Positions 1-8,279 are shown, numbered from the stretch's first letter. The stretch is 64,000 nucleotides of DNA from Polynucleobacter sp. MWH-HuK1 (GCF_018881815.1 NZ_JACVPP010000001.1:927352-991351); one strand, 5' to 3'. Numbers and translations are program-made. Notes: a model not told the origin generated them from the letters alone.

Positions 1-73
1 GCTTGATAGGCATCATCGCCTAATTGACAGCTATAGAAAGCTGCACAAGGCGCGTGCCAAGAAGAGTCTTTAA
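1..73 (+). CDS. C-terminal tail of a gene cut by the window edge (unidentified)
   Basis: One frame is open from base 2 to a TAA at 71-73, giving 23 residues that end in a very basic tail (KLHKARAKKSL). The other two forward frames contain stops early. The stretch is too short to assign a family. It could be the end of a real gene running in from the left or a chance open frame. Confidence 0.35.
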   Translation, partial: LDRHHRLIDSYRKLHKARAKKSL

Positions 74-107
74 ATAGTCAATATTTTATATACCCTAAAG
101 GTCGGCG

Positions 108-803
108 ATGAAATCATTAACTCCAGCTGAGGCAATTACATCGCGCATGTCAGTGCGTGCATTCACAAAAGAGGTTGTTTCAAAAGAGAGTATCCTGAAG
201 TTACTCAATGTCTCTGCGCGTGCGCCCTCTGGCACTAACACGCAACCTTGGAAGGTCTATGTATTAGAAGGGGCTGCTCTCAAAGATTTATGTGAGAAGG
301 TTTGCGCAGCATACGACAGCATCGCCGTCAATCCCGAGTTAGCAAAAGAATATCAGCCAGCATATGAATACTATCCAGCGAAGTGGTTTAGCCCCTATAT
401 CGATAGACGTCGTGAAAATGGTTGGGGCTTGTATGGTCTTCTGGGGATTGCTAAAGGTGATAAACATAAAATGCACGAGCAGCATCGAAAAAACTTTGAA
501 GCATTTGGTGCTCCCGCATGTTTGTTTTTCACAATTGATAAAGAGCTTGGTAGGGGCTCAATGCTTGACTACGGAATGTTCTTGCAAAACATCATGATCG
601 CCGCTAGGGGTGAGGGGTTGGATACCTGTCCGCAAGCCGCATGGAACGATTATGCAAAGATCATCCTTCCGGCTATTGGCGCACAAGAGAATGAAATGCT
701 GGTGTGTGGCATGGCACTAGGGTATGCCGATAAGAGCGCCTTGGTAAACACCTTCCACACCCCCAGGGTAGCTGCCGAGGATTTCACTACTTGGGTTAAA
801 TAA
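108..803 (+). CDS. nitroreductase family protein (FMN oxidoreductase)
   Basis: A 231-residue nitroreductase-fold flavoprotein that should bind FMN and reduce nitro compounds, quinones or similar acceptors with NAD(P)H in the cytoplasm. The N-terminal part has the family signature SVRAF followed by SARAPSGTNTQPW at about residues 37-49, which forms the FMN phosphate site. The C-terminal half has the usual MALGYAD near the end (MLVCGMALGYAD). Length fits the family. The start follows AAAGG about ten bases upstream. It stands alone before the phasin gene. The substrate cannot be told from sequence. It is not closely similar to the second nitroreductase at 1686-2321. Confidence 0.85.
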   Translation: MKSLTPAEAITSRMSVRAFTKEVVSKESILKLLNVSARAPSGTNTQPWKVYVLEGAALKDLCEKVCAAYDSIAVNPELAKEYQPAYEYYPAKWFSPYIDRRRENGWGLYGLLGIAKGDKHKMHEQHRKNFEAFGAPACLFFTIDKELGRGSMLDYGMFLQNIMIAARGEGLDTCPQAAWNDYAKIILPAIGAQENEMLVCGMALGYADKSALVNTFHTPRVAAEDFTTWVK

Positions 804-920
804 AGGCATCTAGCCCAGTATTTTTTGTCACAATAGTTCTTTTATTGCTCAATTTTTAAGCAATTTTCCCGGTAAGGGGTCTGGCTAAGTCATTGAAAAG
901 CCTCATTTAAAGCCTTTAAA

Positions 921-934
921 TTGACCCAGATCAA
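921..934. promoter_or_regulatory. FNR/CRP-like site upstream of phasin gene
   Basis: TTGACCCAGATCAA matches the FNR consensus TTGAT-N4-ATCAA with one mismatch (C for T in the left half). Its centre is about 70.5 bases upstream of the transcription start predicted from the -10 at 986-991. That is close to a classical class I activator position. Binding by the Fnr encoded at 36438-37208 is inference. Confidence 0.45.
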
Positions 935-939
935 AAATA

Positions 940-954
940 TGTTGCTTTGCAACA
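940..954. promoter_or_regulatory. palindrome TGTTGC-TTT-GCAACA, possible PhaR-type operator
   Basis: A perfect 6+6 inverted repeat with a 3-base centre lies between the FNR-like site and the -35 box of the phasin promoter. Phasin genes in PHB-forming proteobacteria are often repressed by PhaR, which binds TGC/GCA-rich inverted repeats; this site has that character. No phaR gene is visible in the window. Confidence 0.4.
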
Positions 955-962
955 AAAATATC

Positions 963-991
963 TTGCTTTTAGAAAATGCGGCTCTTAAAAT
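963..991 (+). promoter_or_regulatory. sigma70-type promoter for phasin gene
   Basis: TTGCTT (963-968), an exact 17-base spacer, and TAAAAT (986-991). Predicted transcription start is near 998, leaving a leader of about 40 bases before the ATG at 1039. Confidence 0.55.
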
Positions 992-1038
992 GGTGCATCG
1001 CAATAAAAAACCACAATTACTTAAAGTTAGGATAAATC

Positions 1039-1611
1039 ATGTTTCAAACTCAATTAAATGATCAATTCGCTGCTGCACAAGCTAAAGCTATCGAAAACGC
1101 TAAACATTTGGCGCAAGTTGCTGTTGAAAGTGCTCAAGAATTAGCTGAAATCAACCAAGCTGCTGCTAAAGATGCCTTAGTTGCTGCTCAAGATACAAGC
1201 TCACAATTGTTAGCAATCAAAGATCCACAGCAATTGGCTAAATTGGCTCAGCCAGAAGCTGCTCAAGAAGCTGCTAAATATGCTGCTGCTTACCAAGCTA
1301 AAGTAAACCAAGTAGTTCGTAACGGTAACAAAGAAGTTGCTCAAGTAGTTGACGCTTCTATTGATGACGCACGTGCTGATTTGGTTAAGTTTGTTAAAGA
1401 AGCTACTAAGACAGCTCCTGCTGGTTCTGAGGCTTATGTTTCTGCATTCAAAACTGCATTTGAAGCTTCACTCCAACAGTTCGACCAAGTTCGCGCAACT
1501 GCAACTGATGCATTTGCAAACTTCGAAAAGAGTGTTGATGCTGCTTTGGCAAACATTCAAGGTCAATACGCTGTTGCTAAGCCAGCTGCTAAAAGCCGTA
1601 AAGCTGCTTAA
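1039..1611 (+). CDS. phasin family protein
   Basis: A 190-residue Ala/Gln/Lys-rich, helical, amphipathic protein of the phasin family (PhaP type), expected to coat polyhydroxyalkanoate granules in the cytoplasm. The first 120 residues are a long predicted helix with the QLNDQFAAAQAKAIENAKHLAQ pattern region, and the second half carries PAGSEAYVSAFKTAFEA and ATDAFANFEKSVD. Both blocks recur in the second phasin at 7711-8262. The C-terminus is basic (AKSRKAA). Codon use is strongly restricted (GCT for Ala, GAA, AAA), as in highly expressed genes. AGGA precedes the ATG. It is monocistronic, with its own promoter and a strong terminator at 1637-1669. No PHA synthase gene lies in the window. Confidence 0.9.
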   Translation: MFQTQLNDQFAAAQAKAIENAKHLAQVAVESAQELAEINQAAAKDALVAAQDTSSQLLAIKDPQQLAKLAQPEAAQEAAKYAAAYQAKVNQVVRNGNKEVAQVVDASIDDARADLVKFVKEATKTAPAGSEAYVSAFKTAFEASLQQFDQVRATATDAFANFEKSVDAALANIQGQYAVAKPAAKSRKAA

Positions 1612-1636
1612 TTAACCCCATAGTTAATTTTGCTGT

Positions 1637-1669
1637 AACAAAAGCCACCTTCGGGTGGCTTTTGTTTTT
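1637..1669 (+). terminator. rho-independent terminator (UUCG loop)
   Basis: AACAAAAGCCACC / TTCG / GGTGGCTTTTGTT followed by T-rich sequence. The left arm begins with an A-run, so the hairpin can also serve the opposing gene ending at 1686. Confidence 0.85.
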
Positions 1670-1685
1670 CTGATAATTAGAATCT

Positions 1686-2321
1686 TTATTCAATCCAAGT
1701 AATAAAGCTTTCCTTGGGTTTTCTAACCTTTTTCAGGTTAAGCAACCAATCCTCATCTGCCTTTCTATAACCCAATGGCAGCATGACCACACTACGCAAG
1801 CCTTTTGCTTTGAGATTAAGAATCTCATCTAAGGCTATCGGATCAAAGCCTTCCATTGGGGTGCAGTCAACCTCCTCGTATGCTGCGGCTATTAGAGCTG
1901 TTCCCAAGCCAATATAAGCTTGCTTCGCCGCATGGGTGTAATTGGTTTCAGCATCACGAGCTGTGTAACCGCTGAGTAACTTTTGACGATAGATATCACC
2001 AGCTTCACTTTTGAAATTACGAATCTTCTCAGTCATATCGAATGATTGATTAATGCGATCTGCTGTATAGGTATCCCAGGCCCCAAAAACTAGCAAATGA
2101 GAAGAATCAACAATCTGAGTTTGATCCCAAGCAATAGCTTTAATCTTTTCGCGAATGGTTTTATTGGTAATCACTAGAACTTCGTATGGCTGCAATCCGC
2201 TAGAGCTAGCAGTCAGGCGAATGGCTTCCAGAATTTTCTCAACCTTCACCAGGGGTACAGATTTTGTGGGGTCCATTTTTTTGGTTGCGTAACGCCATTG
2301 CAGTTTCTCAATTAAGCTCAT
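1686..2321 (-). CDS. NAD(P)H-dependent nitroreductase family protein (NfsB-like)
   Basis: A 211-residue nitroreductase-fold protein. The N-terminus MSLIEKLQWRYATKKMD has the RYATK FMN-phosphate motif of NfsB/YdgI-type enzymes. SSSGLQPYEVLVI follows at about residues 38-50, and LGYRKADEDWL near the C-terminus is typical. It probably uses FMN and NAD(P)H on quinones or nitroaromatics. It is read towards the phasin gene and shares the terminator between them. The start lies downstream of GAGGAAAAA. The substrate is unknown. Confidence 0.85.
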   Translation of the reverse strand: MSLIEKLQWRYATKKMDPTKSVPLVKVEKILEAIRLTASSSGLQPYEVLVITNKTIREKIKAIAWDQTQIVDSSHLLVFGAWDTYTADRINQSFDMTEKIRNFKSEAGDIYRQKLLSGYTARDAETNYTHAAKQAYIGLGTALIAAAYEEVDCTPMEGFDPIALDEILNLKAKGLRSVVMLPLGYRKADEDWLLNLKKVRKPKESFITWIE

Positions 2322-2380
2322 TTTTTCCTCGAGGATGGGTAAATCAAAAAGATAGTTCAGTGTAGTTTATTGCCACATGA

Positions 2381-2402
2381 AAAGGGGTCCGAAGACCCCT
2401 TT
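2381..2402 (-). terminator. rho-independent terminator of ahpCF
   Basis: On the minus strand AAAGGGGTC / TTCG / GACCCCTTT followed by T (9-bp stem, UUCG loop). It sits 28 bases beyond the ahpF stop codon. Confidence 0.8.
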
Positions 2403-2429
2403 GTTCTACTTTAGATTCGCTGAATCTGA

Positions 2430-4007
2430 TTAAGCAGCCAATGCCTCTTCGGGTTCAGTAACAGATGAGCGAATCAAATAATCAAAAGCTCCGAGAGAGG
2501 CTTTGGCACCTTCGCCCATGGCAATGATGATTTGCTTATATGGAACTGTCGTGCAATCACCTGCTGCAAATACGCCGGGCAAGGAAGTTTCGCCTTTTGC
2601 ATCGACAATGACTTCACCATGCTTTGAAAGATCGATAGTGCCTTTGAGCCAATCGGTATTTGGCAGTAAGCCGATTTGCACAAAGATGCCTTCAAGCTCG
2701 AGAGTGTGTTCAGAGTTATTAGTGCGATCTTGGTAGCGCAAACCATTGACCTTGCCACCTGAGCCCAATACTTCTTTCGTGAGGGCGCTCATGATGACGG
2801 TTACATTTGGCAAGCTAGCCATTTTTTTCTGAAGCACTGCATCAGCGCGTAATTTGCTATCAAATTCAATCAAAGTGACGTGACTCACAATGCCGGCTAA
2901 ATCAATTGCTGCCTCAACGCCAGAGTTACCGCCACCAATGACAGCAACACGCTTGCCTTTGAATAAAGGGCCGTCACAATGAGGGCAATACGCAACACCT
3001 TTACCGCGATACTCTTGTTCGCCAGGAACATTCATTTCTCTCCAGCGAGCGCCAGTGCTCAAGATAACGGATTTACTTTTCAGTACTGCGCCGTTAACCA
3101 ATTCGACTTCGAGACCGTCGGCAGTTTTGCGTAATGCATTTGCGCGCTGCAAATTCATAATATCAACTTCATAGCTCTTTACATGTTGCTCAAGTGCTTG
3201 AACTAATTTTGGTCCCTCAGTCTCTTTAACTGAGATAAAGTTTTCAATACCCATGGTGTCCATGACTTGACCGCCAAAGCGCTCTGCCACGATACCAGTG
3301 CGAATGCCTTTGCGGGCTGCGTAGATTGCTGCTGCTGAGCCAGCAGGTCCGCCACCAATAACTAAAACGTCATATGGATCTTTAGCGGAAAGTTTTGCAG
3401 CCTCTTCATTAGGGCTTGCACTATCGAGCTTAGTCACAATCTCTTCAACACTCATGCGGCCTTGACCAAATACCTCGCCATTCAAGATTACGGTTGGTAC
3501 GGCCATGATTTGAAACTGGTCAACCAATTCTTGATAGAGGGCCCCATCAACCATTTCATGGGTGACGTTGGGATTAAGGGCTGCCATGAGATTGAGCGCT
3601 TGCACAACGTCAGGACAGTTATGGCATGACAACGAAATAAATGTCTGGAAGCTGAGCTTGCTATCAAGTTTGGTGATGCGCTCAATGATCTCTTGTTCAA
3701 CCTTTGCTGGGTAACCGCTAGCTTGCAAAATAGCCAAAATGAAAGAGGTCATTTCGTGACCCATTGGCAGGCCTGCAAAAGTAATGCGTGCTTCTTGATC
3801 AACCTTGCTTACGGTAAAGCTAGGAGTATGCGCTGCGTTACCATTCGTTTCAACGGTGATCTTGTCGGATTGCTCGGCCACTTCATTTAAAAGCTCAAGC
3901 ATCTGCTTTGAGCTATCGCCATCATCTAGGCTAGCCACGAGAACGATTGGACTAACAATCTTTTCAAAATACACTTTTAATTGTGATTTGATATTGGTAT
4001 CTAACAT
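2430..4007 (-). CDS. ahpF: alkyl hydroperoxide reductase subunit F
   Basis: A 525-residue NADH-dependent flavoprotein disulfide reductase that recycles AhpC. The N-terminal double thioredoxin-like domain has the CHNC redox pair at about 128/131. The FAD-binding motif [12 protein letters not shown] is near 217. The NADH site [12 protein letters not shown] is preceded by the second redox pair CPHC at about 341/344. Size matches the E. coli protein (521). An upstream in-frame ATG at 4067 exists, but ATG 4007 preceded by AAGGA at good spacing gives the family's N-terminus ([13 protein letters not shown]), so 4007 is chosen. It follows ahpC with a 108-base gap that contains a strong hairpin. Confidence 0.95.
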   Translation of the reverse strand: MLDTNIKSQLKVYFEKIVSPIVLVASLDDGDSSKQMLELLNEVAEQSDKITVETNGNAAHTPSFTVSKVDQEARITFAGLPMGHEMTSFILAILQASGYPAKVEQEIIERITKLDSKLSFQTFISLSCHNCPDVVQALNLMAALNPNVTHEMVDGALYQELVDQFQIMAVPTVILNGEVFGQGRMSVEEIVTKLDSASPNEEAAKLSAKDPYDVLVIGGGPAGSAAAIYAARKGIRTGIVAERFGGQVMDTMGIENFISVKETEGPKLVQALEQHVKSYEVDIMNLQRANALRKTADGLEVELVNGAVLKSKSVILSTGARWREMNVPGEQEYRGKGVAYCPHCDGPLFKGKRVAVIGGGNSGVEAAIDLAGIVSHVTLIEFDSKLRADAVLQKKMASLPNVTVIMSALTKEVLGSGGKVNGLRYQDRTNNSEHTLELEGIFVQIGLLPNTDWLKGTIDLSKHGEVIVDAKGETSLPGVFAAGDCTTVPYKQIIIAMGEGAKASLGAFDYLIRSSVTEPEEALAA

Positions 4008-4067
4008 GATGTTTTCCTTGGGTAATTTTTTAGGTGAGTCTATTGGGCAGGATCTCGTCCTCTCCAA

Positions 4068-4090
4068 TAGACTCTCTTATAGAGAGTCTA
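4068..4090 (-). other. intercistronic hairpin between ahpC and ahpF
   Basis: TAGACTCTCT / TAT / AGAGAGTCTA, a perfect 10-bp stem with a 3-base loop. There is no T-run after it on the minus strand, so it is not a normal terminator. It may protect the 3' end of ahpC mRNA or reduce read-through, giving more AhpC than AhpF. Confidence 0.6.
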
Positions 4091-4115
4091 TGGATTAGCT
4101 ATTTAACTTCGCAGC

Positions 4116-4679
4116 TTAGATCTTGCCTACGAGATCCAAAGAAGGAGTCAATGTTGCTGCGCCTTCTTTCCACTTAGCAGGGCAAACTTCGCCTGGGTGT
4201 GCAGCTGTGTACTGTGCAGCTTTTAGCTTGCGCAATGTTTCAGAAACGTCACGTGCGATTTCGTTAGAGTGAATTTCTGCAGTCTTAATCACGCCTTCTG
4301 GATTGATGATGAAAGTGCCACGCAATGCCAAACCTGCTTCAGGAATGTGCACGCCAAATGCATTAGTCAATGTGTGTGTTGGATCGCCAACGAGTGGGAA
4401 CTTTGCTTTACCAACTGCAGGAGATGTTTCATGCCAAACTTTGTGTGAGAAATGTGTATCAGTAGTAACGATATACACTTCAGCACCCATCTTTTGGAAT
4501 TCGGCATAGTTCTCGGCTGCATCTTCAATTTCTGTTGGGCAGTTGAATGTAAATGCTGCCGGCATAAAAATCAGAACAGACCAGTGTCCTTTGAGGCTTT
4601 CGTCAGTGATGGTTACAAACTTACCGTTGTGGAAAGCTTCAGTTTTAAATGGTTGAACTGCAGTATTGATAATAGACAT
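4116..4679 (-). CDS. ahpC: alkyl hydroperoxide reductase subunit C (2-Cys peroxiredoxin)
   Basis: A 187-residue typical 2-Cys peroxiredoxin that reduces H2O2 and organic hydroperoxides and is regenerated by AhpF, encoded next. The active-site motif PAAFTFNCPTE places the peroxidatic Cys at 47 in the required P-x3-T-x2-C frame. The resolving Cys is at 166 in GEVCPAKW. The usual family sequence reads PADFTFVCPTE, so the Asp and Val of that block are Ala and Asn here; the catalytic P, T and C are kept. AAGGAG lies seven bases before the ATG. It is the first gene of the ahpC-ahpF operon. Confidence 0.95.
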   Translation of the reverse strand: MSIINTAVQPFKTEAFHNGKFVTITDESLKGHWSVLIFMPAAFTFNCPTEIEDAAENYAEFQKMGAEVYIVTTDTHFSHKVWHETSPAVGKAKFPLVGDPTHTLTNAFGVHIPEAGLALRGTFIINPEGVIKTAEIHSNEIARDVSETLRKLKAAQYTAAHPGEVCPAKWKEGAATLTPSLDLVGKI

Positions 4680-4867
4680 CTGTGCTCCTTGTTTTGGTTA
4701 ATCAATTTTTAGTAGCTAATGCAACTGTATGAATTGTGAACCTCGGTGGATTATTTGTCTAATGAATTAATTTGATATTTATGATCGAATTTATAGATAA
4801 ATAGCCATTAACACCACATTAGCTGTTTAAAGGCTTGAAACAGGCTTTTTGAGTAGATTCGCTTGTC

Positions 4868-4895
4868 TATAATCATTCTTAAAACAAAAATGATT
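4868..4895 (+). promoter_or_regulatory. -10 box TATAAT overlapped by AATCATT-N11-AATGATT inverted repeat
   Basis: A perfect -10 hexamer (4868-4873) is followed by a 7+7 inverted repeat (arms 4871-4877 and 4889-4895) that overlaps the -10 and the likely start site. This is a typical position for a repressor operator. No good -35 at 17 bases was seen. It lies in the 248-base divergent region between ahpC and the outer-membrane protein gene. Confidence 0.4.
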
Positions 4896-4927
4896 AGCCT
4901 TGCCAACCCTATTTCAATAGAGCTTGT

Positions 4928-5755
4928 ATGAATATGAAAATCCTGACATCAATTCTTTTGACTTTAGCAATCTCGACTGCCGCGAGCGTTGCTCAAGCAG
5001 AGCAAGCTTTATCACCGCTCCCAAAAATTGCTGATGAGTGGCGCTTTGAAGTAACGCCGTATATTTGGGGTTCAGGTGTTTCATCCACACTGTTTTATAA
5101 CGATCGTTATCTCAATACTGCAAACCTTTCCACTAGCAACGTACTGGGTGACTTGAAATCCGGAGGCATGATTGCTGCAGAGGCGCATTACGGTAATTGG
5201 GGCATTATGGGAGATCTGGTCTCTGCAACTTTACAAACGACAAGTAATTCAAATCTTACTGTGAAGCCACCTCAATTAGGTGGCGCAGCAGTACCAGTTA
5301 ATGTCGCAGATAAAGTAACGCTGCAACAAAATATTATTACTGGAGCGGTAACCTATACCGCTCTCAAAAATCAGGATATTTACCTGGATGGATTATTGGG
5401 TGCGCGTGGCATTATGGCAACCGCTACTGTCTCGGCAGATTTGTCTGCATTCGGATATTCCAAGGCTTTTGTTGACTCAAAATCTATTTCCACTCTTGAT
5501 CCTATTATTGGTTTGAAAGGGCGCTATCGCATTGTTGACTCCACTTGGTACATCCCTTTCTATGCTGATATTGGCGGTGGTGGTGGCACCACCAATATGA
5601 CTTGGCAGGGTGTTCTTGGTGTGGGTAAAACATTTGAAAAATGGGTGGACGTATCACTTGCCTACCGTACTTTGTACTACGATATGAAGGGTGATGGCCT
5701 GCTGCAAAAAACTACATTCAAGGGCCCGCAGTTAGCGGCAACATTTAAGTTTTAA
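4928..5755 (+). CDS. predicted outer-membrane beta-barrel protein
   Basis: A 275-residue protein with a clear signal peptide (MNMKILTSILLTLAIST, cleavage near AQAEQA at about 24). Alternating hydrophobic and aromatic strands, Gly-rich turns and a terminal aromatic (TFKF) suggest an outer-membrane barrel. DEWRFEVTPYIWGSG near the start is typical of uncharacterised outer-membrane proteins found in many proteobacteria. It precedes the exported amidohydrolase by 45 bases, so the two are probably co-transcribed. ATG codons at 4928 and 4934 are both possible starts. Function unknown. Confidence 0.7.
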   Translation: MNMKILTSILLTLAISTAASVAQAEQALSPLPKIADEWRFEVTPYIWGSGVSSTLFYNDRYLNTANLSTSNVLGDLKSGGMIAAEAHYGNWGIMGDLVSATLQTTSNSNLTVKPPQLGGAAVPVNVADKVTLQQNIITGAVTYTALKNQDIYLDGLLGARGIMATATVSADLSAFGYSKAFVDSKSISTLDPIIGLKGRYRIVDSTWYIPFYADIGGGGGTTNMTWQGVLGVGKTFEKWVDVSLAYRTLYYDMKGDGLLQKTTFKGPQLAATFKF

Positions 5756-5800
5756 ACGCGCAGCATTCTTAAGTAATCAATAAGACACCGAAAGATCAAC

Positions 5801-7507
5801 ATGAAATTTGTACCAAAACTACTCTCCGTATTGTTAATGGCGCAATGCGCAGTAACCTTTGCTAAAGGCAATGCGGAAACGATTTTTTATGGGGGCCCCA
5901 TTGTTACCGTGAATGCCAAGAATGAAGAGGTTCAGGCGCTTGCAGTACAAAACGGAAAGATTGTTGCGGTCGGCACTAAAGATGCAGTTACTAAGGAATG
6001 GCAGACTGAATCTACTAAAGTGATTGATCTTAAAGGCCAAACTTTGATGCCAGGCTTTGTAGAGCCCCATGTACATATTCTGTTGACTTCAGTATTTGAA
6101 GGTCTAGGCTTGAATTTAAGCAACTTTACTTTGCCTTATGACACGAAAGAAACATTGATTAAAAAAATGAAGGCCGCCCTCAAAGATGTGCCTGCTGGCG
6201 GATGGCTTTTTGGTTTTGGTGTTGACCCATCGCGCACCACGCCTTTTATGGCTGAGCTCACTGCGGATGATTTGGATACGGTTTCTAAAGACGTTCCTAT
6301 CTTTATCGTGAATCAATCCGGTCATATTGGCTATGTCAATCACAAGGCTTTGGAGTTAGCCGGCGTTACCGATAAAACACCCAATCCTCCTGGCGGCGGT
6401 ATTTTTGTGAAGGATGCTAAAGGTAGGCTCACAGGTAAATTAATCGAGCCACCTTCTTACTTACCATTTATGGCCAAGATGCCGGCTCCCACTGAAGCGC
6501 AATTATTTGGCGCTATTCAGGGAACCATGAAAAAAATTGCCTCAACAGGTGTTACTACTGCTTCTGAGATGAGTGTTGGTGGTAATTTTGGCGTTGATAA
6601 AGAGGTGGCTATCTACAAAGCAATATATGCCAAAGATACTGCCCCAATTCGAATGCGTGGATATTTATTTAGCGAGGCTTTGCCTGGAGGTAAGACTTCA
6701 GTTAAACCAAATGAGGGTGATGACAAATTACGTTTTATAGGTATTAAATATATTTCAGATGGTTCTACTCAAGGCTTAACGGCTGCTCTCAATGCGCCTT
6801 ATACCTATCCAAAAAACTCTAAATGGAGTGGGGCGCTGAACTATAAGGATGCTGATATTTATGCTTCCATGAAAGCCTTCTTTGATCAGGGCTGGCAAAT
6901 TTCTACTCACTCTAACGGTGATAAAGCTATTGACCAAACTTTAGCTAGTTATACAAAGTTGTTGGCGGGAAATGCTAAGTCGCAAGATCGTCGTTTGCGC
7001 ATAGAGCATTTCACTGTAAATAATGAGTCGCAAGTGAAGCGGGCTGTTAAGCTTGGAGTGGTCCCTAGCTTTACCATTGGTCACGTCAATTATTGGGGCG
7101 CAGCATTTAATGACCACATTATTGGATCAGAGCGTGCCAAGCGTATAGATCCAGCTGGAGACTTCAAACGTGCAGGCGGTAAATTTACTTTGCATAGTGA
7201 CACACCTGTTTCAAATGTCGGCCCCTTGAATTACATTAGCGAAGAAGTAACACGCTTATGGCAGTTGCCGCCACAAAAGGTGTTGGGGCCAGATCAAGCG
7301 GTATCAGTTGATGATGCAATCCGCGCCATTACTATTGATGCTGCTTATCAATTATTTGCAGACAATATCGTGGGTAGCTTAGAAGTTGGTAAACAAGCTG
7401 ACTTGGTCATTCTGGAGAAGAATCCTCGCCAAACCGCACCTGCTGATATTCGTAACATTAAAGTAAAAGGCACATGGATTGATGGCAAACCCGTTAGCTT
7501 GCAATAA
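5801..7507 (+). CDS. exported amidohydrolase family protein (YtcJ-like)
   Basis: A 568-residue metal-dependent hydrolase of the amidohydrolase_3/YtcJ group with a signal peptide (MKFVPKLLSVLLMAQC, cleavage near AKG at 22-23). Visible metal-site elements are HVH at 90-92, the later STHSNGDKA and RIEHFT segments, and LHSDTPVS. NIVGSLEVGKQADLVIL at the C-terminus belongs to the small beta-sandwich domain. Such enzymes hydrolyse amide or related bonds; the substrate cannot be inferred. Export is notable and fits the outer-membrane protein encoded just before. An alternative is a periplasmic lipophilic amidase. Confidence 0.8.
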   Translation: MKFVPKLLSVLLMAQCAVTFAKGNAETIFYGGPIVTVNAKNEEVQALAVQNGKIVAVGTKDAVTKEWQTESTKVIDLKGQTLMPGFVEPHVHILLTSVFEGLGLNLSNFTLPYDTKETLIKKMKAALKDVPAGGWLFGFGVDPSRTTPFMAELTADDLDTVSKDVPIFIVNQSGHIGYVNHKALELAGVTDKTPNPPGGGIFVKDAKGRLTGKLIEPPSYLPFMAKMPAPTEAQLFGAIQGTMKKIASTGVTTASEMSVGGNFGVDKEVAIYKAIYAKDTAPIRMRGYLFSEALPGGKTSVKPNEGDDKLRFIGIKYISDGSTQGLTAALNAPYTYPKNSKWSGALNYKDADIYASMKAFFDQGWQISTHSNGDKAIDQTLASYTKLLAGNAKSQDRRLRIEHFTVNNESQVKRAVKLGVVPSFTIGHVNYWGAAFNDHIIGSERAKRIDPAGDFKRAGGKFTLHSDTPVSNVGPLNYISEEVTRLWQLPPQKVLGPDQAVSVDDAIRAITIDAAYQLFADNIVGSLEVGKQADLVILEKNPRQTAPADIRNIKVKGTWIDGKPVSLQ

Positions 7508-7561
7508 ATAACCATTTTGCTAAGTCCTGCTGTCTAACTAAGACGGCACTCTTTATTTCGC

Positions 7562-7586
7562 GGTTCGGTATTAATAATGCCGAACC
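7562..7586 (+). terminator. hairpin after amidohydrolase, possible weak terminator
   Basis: GGTTCGGTATT / AAT / AATGCCGAACC is an 11-bp stem with one G-T pair. No T-run follows, so it is only a weak terminator candidate or an mRNA 3'-end stabiliser. It is the only structure seen in the 203 bases between the amidohydrolase and the second phasin. Confidence 0.4.
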
Positions 7587-7710
7587 CCATTAGCGCAGCC
7601 AAAAGTAAGCAATCGAAACCAGTTTGTCTTGGTCTACTGGTATTTCTCTATAGAAACCCATCCGCAGGAGAGTAGATTGGTAACTGACACTACTTATCTA
7701 AAAGGTTGAT

Positions 7711-8262
7711 ATGAGCAAGAAACCATTTAATATGAATGCGATGCTAGGTCAGCAAAGTGCCGTTGATGCGACTAGGGCTGCTGGACGCGTGACAATAGAA
7801 AGTGCTCAGGCGATCGCACAGATCAATCAACAGGCTACACAAGAGTTGGCCTCCATGATTCAAAATCGTGTGTCTGAGCTCATGAAGACACAAGACCCTA
7901 AATCTGCTTTCGAGTATGTTCATGCTGAGGTATTGCAGGATGCAGCCAAAGAAATTACTCAATATCACAATCAGTTATTGCAAGTTTTGAAGAGTGGTAA
8001 TCAAGAGTTGGCAGATATTGCTGAAAAAATGATTCAAGAATCTAAAGCTGACCTCATTCACTTTGTAAATGAAGCCACTGATAATGCGCCAGTTGGTAGC
8101 GAGGCTTTCGTATCCGTATTTAAAACATCTTTTAATAATGCGCTACAGAATTTTGAATTGATTCGTGCTGCAATGGCTGATTCATTCGCCAATTTTGAGA
8201 AGAGCGTTGAGAATGTCAGTAGTCTTTCAGGTCAAAAAGGTTCTTCAAAAAAGAAGGGTTAA
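7711..8262 (+). CDS. phasin family protein (second copy)
   Basis: A 183-residue phasin-family protein, predicted helical and granule-associated. It shares two blocks with the phasin at 1039-1611: PVGSEAFVSVFKTSFNNAL and ADSFANFEKSVEN in the C-terminal half, and ESAQAIAQINQQATQELA in the N-terminal half. The tail is basic (GSSKKKG). Codon use is less restricted than in the first copy, which suggests lower expression. AAAGG precedes the ATG. It converges on the histone-deacetylase-like gene with an 17-base gap. Confidence 0.87.
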   Translation: MSKKPFNMNAMLGQQSAVDATRAAGRVTIESAQAIAQINQQATQELASMIQNRVSELMKTQDPKSAFEYVHAEVLQDAAKEITQYHNQLLQVLKSGNQELADIAEKMIQESKADLIHFVNEATDNAPVGSEAFVSVFKTSFNNALQNFELIRAAMADSFANFEKSVENVSSLSGQKGSSKKKG

Positions 8263-8279
8263 GCCTTTAAGGGTAGAGT

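Noticed and set aside
2474..2758. Small antisense and alternate-frame ORFs within ahpF and similar genes
   Set aside because: They lie inside genes with confirmed domains, have no ribosome site and no coherent protein pattern.
4680..4927. OxyR site before ahpC
   Set aside because: ATAG elements occur near 4794 and 4802, but they do not have the 10-base spacing or the CTAT partners of the OxyR motif.
7562..7586. Hairpin as attachment site or mobile-element end
   Set aside because: No direct repeats flank it and there is no transposase or integrase nearby. It is better seen as a weak transcript end.
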